Assembly: GCF_900167365.1 (NCBI RefSeq)
Contig: NZ_FUXL01000006.1
Location: 124,001-188,000 of the forward strand
Reading direction: 5' to 3'
Length of the DNA: 64,000 bases
Source of the DNA: Consotaella salsifontis
GTDB lineage: Bacteria > Pseudomonadota > Alphaproteobacteria > Rhizobiales > Rhizobiaceae
Below, one piece after another: positions 61,761 to 64,000 of the stretch (within the stretch, counting starts at the first letter, position 1; every line of letters starts with the position of its first letter). The notes under the pieces were generated by a model. The model saw only the letters and a program-made list of their open reading frames with translations. It did not search any database and was not told the origin of the DNA. A program made the position numbers and the translations under genes.

Positions 61761-62528
61761 TCAGGCCAAGTGCCGGACGCGGGGAATGAACTTTTCCTCG
61801 AGCGCCCTGTTGGCCTCGTCTCCGCCCGGCATGTTGGCGCTGCGCCAAAGAGGCGGCGTCATGCCCGTGGCAGCCAACCGCTTCACCGTCTCGATCATCA
61901 GAAGATTGATCGTGAACGCATTGCAGAAGGTGGAGGTTGGCCCGGTCTTCTCCGCAACCCCGTCGATTTCCATGACGGCATCGCCCAGCGGCAAACGGCA
62001 GTCGAGGAAGTGGTCGACCTCGCGATAAAGCACCTTGCCGGAAGGATGGCGCGCCGGATGATCCGCAGGCAAGCTGTCGGCAAAGGAGTGCGAGGTGATC
62101 CCGATGGATGCCATGCCGCGCGCGCGGGCTTCCAACGCCACGTCGATACACATCGAATTGACGCCGTAGGCGTTCACGATGACGATGATCTCGCCGGGGG
62201 TCCGGCCGACGCGATAGGAATCGAGAACCTTCGCCGCATAGCCCGGCGTCCGCTCGATGATGTTGGAGCGCTTGGCGCCGTGGATGAGGTTGAAGCCGGC
62301 GTCGAGGATCGCGTTGATCGGAGCCAGACCGCCAGCGCGCCAGAGCACCTCCTCCGCCGCCATGCTGGAATGGCCGCCCGGCCCGATGACGTGGATCAGC
62401 TGGTCTCGGCGGATCGCGTCGGCCACGGCTTCGGCCGCCGCCTCGATGGCGTCCGCGCCCTCGAGGATTTCATCCATCAGGCCAGAGATCCGGTTCTTGT
62501 ACGTCCGGAATTCTGCGTTCTCAGTCAT
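61761..62528 (-). CDS. SIS domain protein, UPF0309 family
   Basis: A 255-residue phosphosugar-binding protein. The SIS fold is shown by LIHVIGPGGHSSMAAEEVLWRA split near residue 44, the IERTPGYAAKVLDSY segment, and IVIVNAYGVNSMCIDVALEAR. PLWRSANMPGGDE near the C-terminus is the UPF0309 signature. No enzyme activity is established for the family. Its gene overlaps the end of dctQ by 8 bases and precedes nagB, so it should act on the phosphorylated amino sugar. A lyase or isomerase step is a reasonable guess. Confidence 0.82.
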   Translation of the reverse strand: MTENAEFRTYKNRISGLMDEILEGADAIEAAAEAVADAIRRDQLIHVIGPGGHSSMAAEEVLWRAGGLAPINAILDAGFNLIHGAKRSNIIERTPGYAAKVLDSYRVGRTPGEIIVIVNAYGVNSMCIDVALEARARGMASIGITSHSFADSLPADHPARHPSGKVLYREVDHFLDCRLPLGDAVMEIDGVAEKTGPTSTFCNAFTINLLMIETVKRLAATGMTPPLWRSANMPGGDEANRALEEKFIPRVRHLA

Positions 62529-63012
62529 TGGATATGTCCTTTTGAAGCTCGGGCCGGAGGAAAGCGGAAACGATCCGCTCCACGGCGGAGACCAGCATGA
62601 GCGCACCACAGGCGGGCGCCGCCGCATAGGCGTAGCCGGTCGGGAAGTCCCAGGTGTCGAAGGGAACGCGCATCCGCTTGTCGGCGATCTCCCAGCCCTT
62701 GACGACAAGGAGCACGAAGAAGGCGGCGGCCGCGATGTCGAGTGCGATGTCGAGCCAGCGCCGGGGTGCCGGCGACAGCCCGGCCACGAAATAGTCCATC
62801 GTCAGATGCGCGCGGAGGTGAAACAGCACCGCCGTTCCGAGGAACACGCCCCAGACGAAGAGCAGCCGCACGAGGTCCGGCGCCCATAGCCAGGTTGTGC
62901 CAACAAAGTAGCGAAGCCCGATCTGGATAACGAAGAGCATGAAGATGACAGTGAAGATGACGCCGACGAGGACTTCGATCCCGCGATAGGCGATGTCGAG
63001 CATGGCTTTCAT
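62521..63012 (-). CDS. dctQ: TRAP transporter small permease (DctQ family)
   Basis: A 163-residue membrane protein with four helices, beginning IEVLVGVIFTVIFMLFVIQI. The DctQ signature is GLRYFVGTTWLWAPDLVRLL. The ATG at 63012 follows GAGGGAGGG; an in-frame ATG three codons later is possible. The dctM stop lies only 11 bases upstream. It overlaps the UPF0309 start. This is a second TRAP system, distinct from that at 16-19 kb, with dctM first in the transcribed order. Confidence 0.9.
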   Translation of the reverse strand: MKAMLDIAYRGIEVLVGVIFTVIFMLFVIQIGLRYFVGTTWLWAPDLVRLLFVWGVFLGTAVLFHLRAHLTMDYFVAGLSPAPRRWLDIALDIAAAAFFVLLVVKGWEIADKRMRVPFDTWDFPTGYAYAAAPACGALMLVSAVERIVSAFLRPELQKDISND

Positions 63013-63023
63013 GAAACCCTCCC

Positions 63024-64000
63024 TCACCCGAAGATCAGGTCCGGCAGCCAAGTCACCAGCGCCGGCACATAGGTGCAGAGAATGAGAACGCCGAGCAGCA
63101 TGGCGGTGAACGGCCAGATGGCGCGGACCAGTTCGCCGAACGGCATCTCCGCGATCTTCGCCTCGAGGAAGAGAAGCACCCCGATCGGCGGCGTCAGCAG
63201 CCCGATCATCAGGTTCATCACCACGATGACGCCGAAGTGGGTTGGGTCGATCCCGAGCTGAACGGCCACCGGCAGAAGCACGGGAAAAAAGATCAGCATC
63301 ACCGGGATGGCATCGAGGATGCACCCCATGATCAGGAAGAACACGTTGACCAACAGCAGGAACCAGAACCGGTTCAGCTCCCAGGCCGCCAATAGATCGG
63401 CCAGCTTCTGCCCGAGCTGCTCATAGGCGACGATATACTGATAGAGACCGACGACGGCGAAGACGATCATGATCGAGGACGAGAACACCGCCGAATGGGT
63501 GAAGATGCCCAAGAGGTCGCGAAGCCGGATCGAGCGGTAGATGAACAGCGAGATCAAAAGGATGTAGGCGATCGCCAGAACCGACACCTCGACCAGCGTC
63601 ACCACGCCGAAGATGACGCCGGACAGGATGATCAGCGGTGCCACCAGCGCGAAGATCGAATCCCGCAAGAGCGGCTTCAGCGTCGACCAGCCGATTTCGC
63701 TGCGCACGACGGGATAGTTCCGGCGGCGGCTGACGATGCCGATCAGAAGCAGAAGAGAGACGGCCATGAGCAAGCCGGGAATCACGCCGCCGACGAACAG
63801 GCGGCCGATGGAGATCCCGCTGATGACGCCGATGAAGATCATTGGGATGCTGGGCGGGATGATCGGCCCAATCACCGCTGCCGCACCGTTGACGGCAGCA
63901 GAAAACGGCTTGTCGTAGCCCCTCTCGCGCATGGCCGGGAGCAGCACGGAACTCACGGCGCTGGCGTCTGCGACGGCCGAGCCGGAAACGCCGGCCACAA
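63024..64000 (-). CDS. dctM: TRAP transporter large permease (DctM family), partial
   Basis: The C-terminal 325 residues of a DctM permease; the start lies beyond the right edge. Landmarks are AGVSGSAVADASAVSSVLLP at the edge, the IGPIIPPSIPMIFIGVISG block, and GLLTPPIGVLLFLEAKI near the C-terminus. At least eight hydrophobic segments are visible. The binding protein and any regulator are probably to the right, outside the window. Linked to nagAB, so the substrate is likely an acidic or acylated amino sugar. Confidence 0.92.
   Translation of the reverse strand, partial: VAGVSGSAVADASAVSSVLLPAMRERGYDKPFSAAVNGAAAVIGPIIPPSIPMIFIGVISGISIGRLFVGGVIPGLLMAVSLLLLIGIVSRRRNYPVVRSEIGWSTLKPLLRDSIFALVAPLIILSGVIFGVVTLVEVSVLAIAYILLISLFIYRSIRLRDLLGIFTHSAVFSSSIMIVFAVVGLYQYIVAYEQLGQKLADLLAAWELNRFWFLLLVNVFFLIMGCILDAIPVMLIFFPVLLPVAVQLGIDPTHFGVIVVMNLMIGLLTPPIGVLLFLEAKIAEMPFGELVRAIWPFTAMLLGVLILCTYVPALVTWLPDLIFG

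Overview
The window is about 64 kb of GC-rich, densely coded chromosome. It reads as an alphaproteobacterium of the Hyphomicrobiales (Rhizobiales) type. That rests on a CpdR-type response regulator, a PopZ-family polar organiser near valS in the order pcm-tolC-popZ-valS, a ROSE-like RNA thermometer ahead of an Hsp20 gene, a DUF1127 protein, and several TRAP and ABC sugar transporters. Genus-level placement is not possible from the sequence alone. I see no insertion sequence, prophage, CRISPR array or rRNA. The one tRNA is tRNA-Val(GAC).

Layout. 0-13.5 kb is mostly housekeeping: the start of gltB (cut by the window edge), threonine aldolase, an AraC regulator beside a P5C-reductase-like enzyme, an alpha/beta hydrolase, a DUF2239/GIY-YIG divergent pair, an Hsp20 gene with a sigma-32-type promoter and a thermometer-like leader, a candidate small RNA, a lysophospholipase-like hydrolase, hisN-like phosphatase with N-formylglutamate amidohydrolase, cpdR, tkt and the tRNA.

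14-35 kb is a carbohydrate island. A TRAP transporter (dctP facing dctQ-dctM) shares its minus-strand operon with a cytoplasmic GH31 glycosidase. It is followed by a GntR/FCD regulator, mannonate dehydratase (uxuA) and a short-chain mannonate oxidoreductase, then a ROK repressor. Next comes a minus-strand set with 4-base overlaps: a GH28-like enzyme, a ROK kinase and an (alpha/alpha)6-type glycosidase. Opposite it lies a complete sugar ABC importer with a Gfo/Idh/MocA dehydrogenase. None of the three glycosidases shows a signal peptide. The simplest reading is import of intact uronate-containing oligosaccharides, cleavage inside the cell, and uronate degradation via D-mannonate.

35-55 kb holds an Mfd-family translocase, a zinc alcohol dehydrogenase, small envelope or secreted proteins, a ferritin-like DUF892 protein, and a molybdenum formate dehydrogenase with a DUF1641 partner; the dehydrogenase reading frame is broken by one apparently missing base. 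Then follow a DUF1127 gene facing a MocR regulator, an EamA exporter, threonine dehydratase, a cupin, adenine deaminase and valS. 55-64 kb holds a P-loop kinase-like protein, popZ, tolC, pcm, and an amino-sugar operon: TRAP dctM-dctQ, a UPF0309 SIS-domain protein, nagB and nagA. The dctM gene runs off the right edge.
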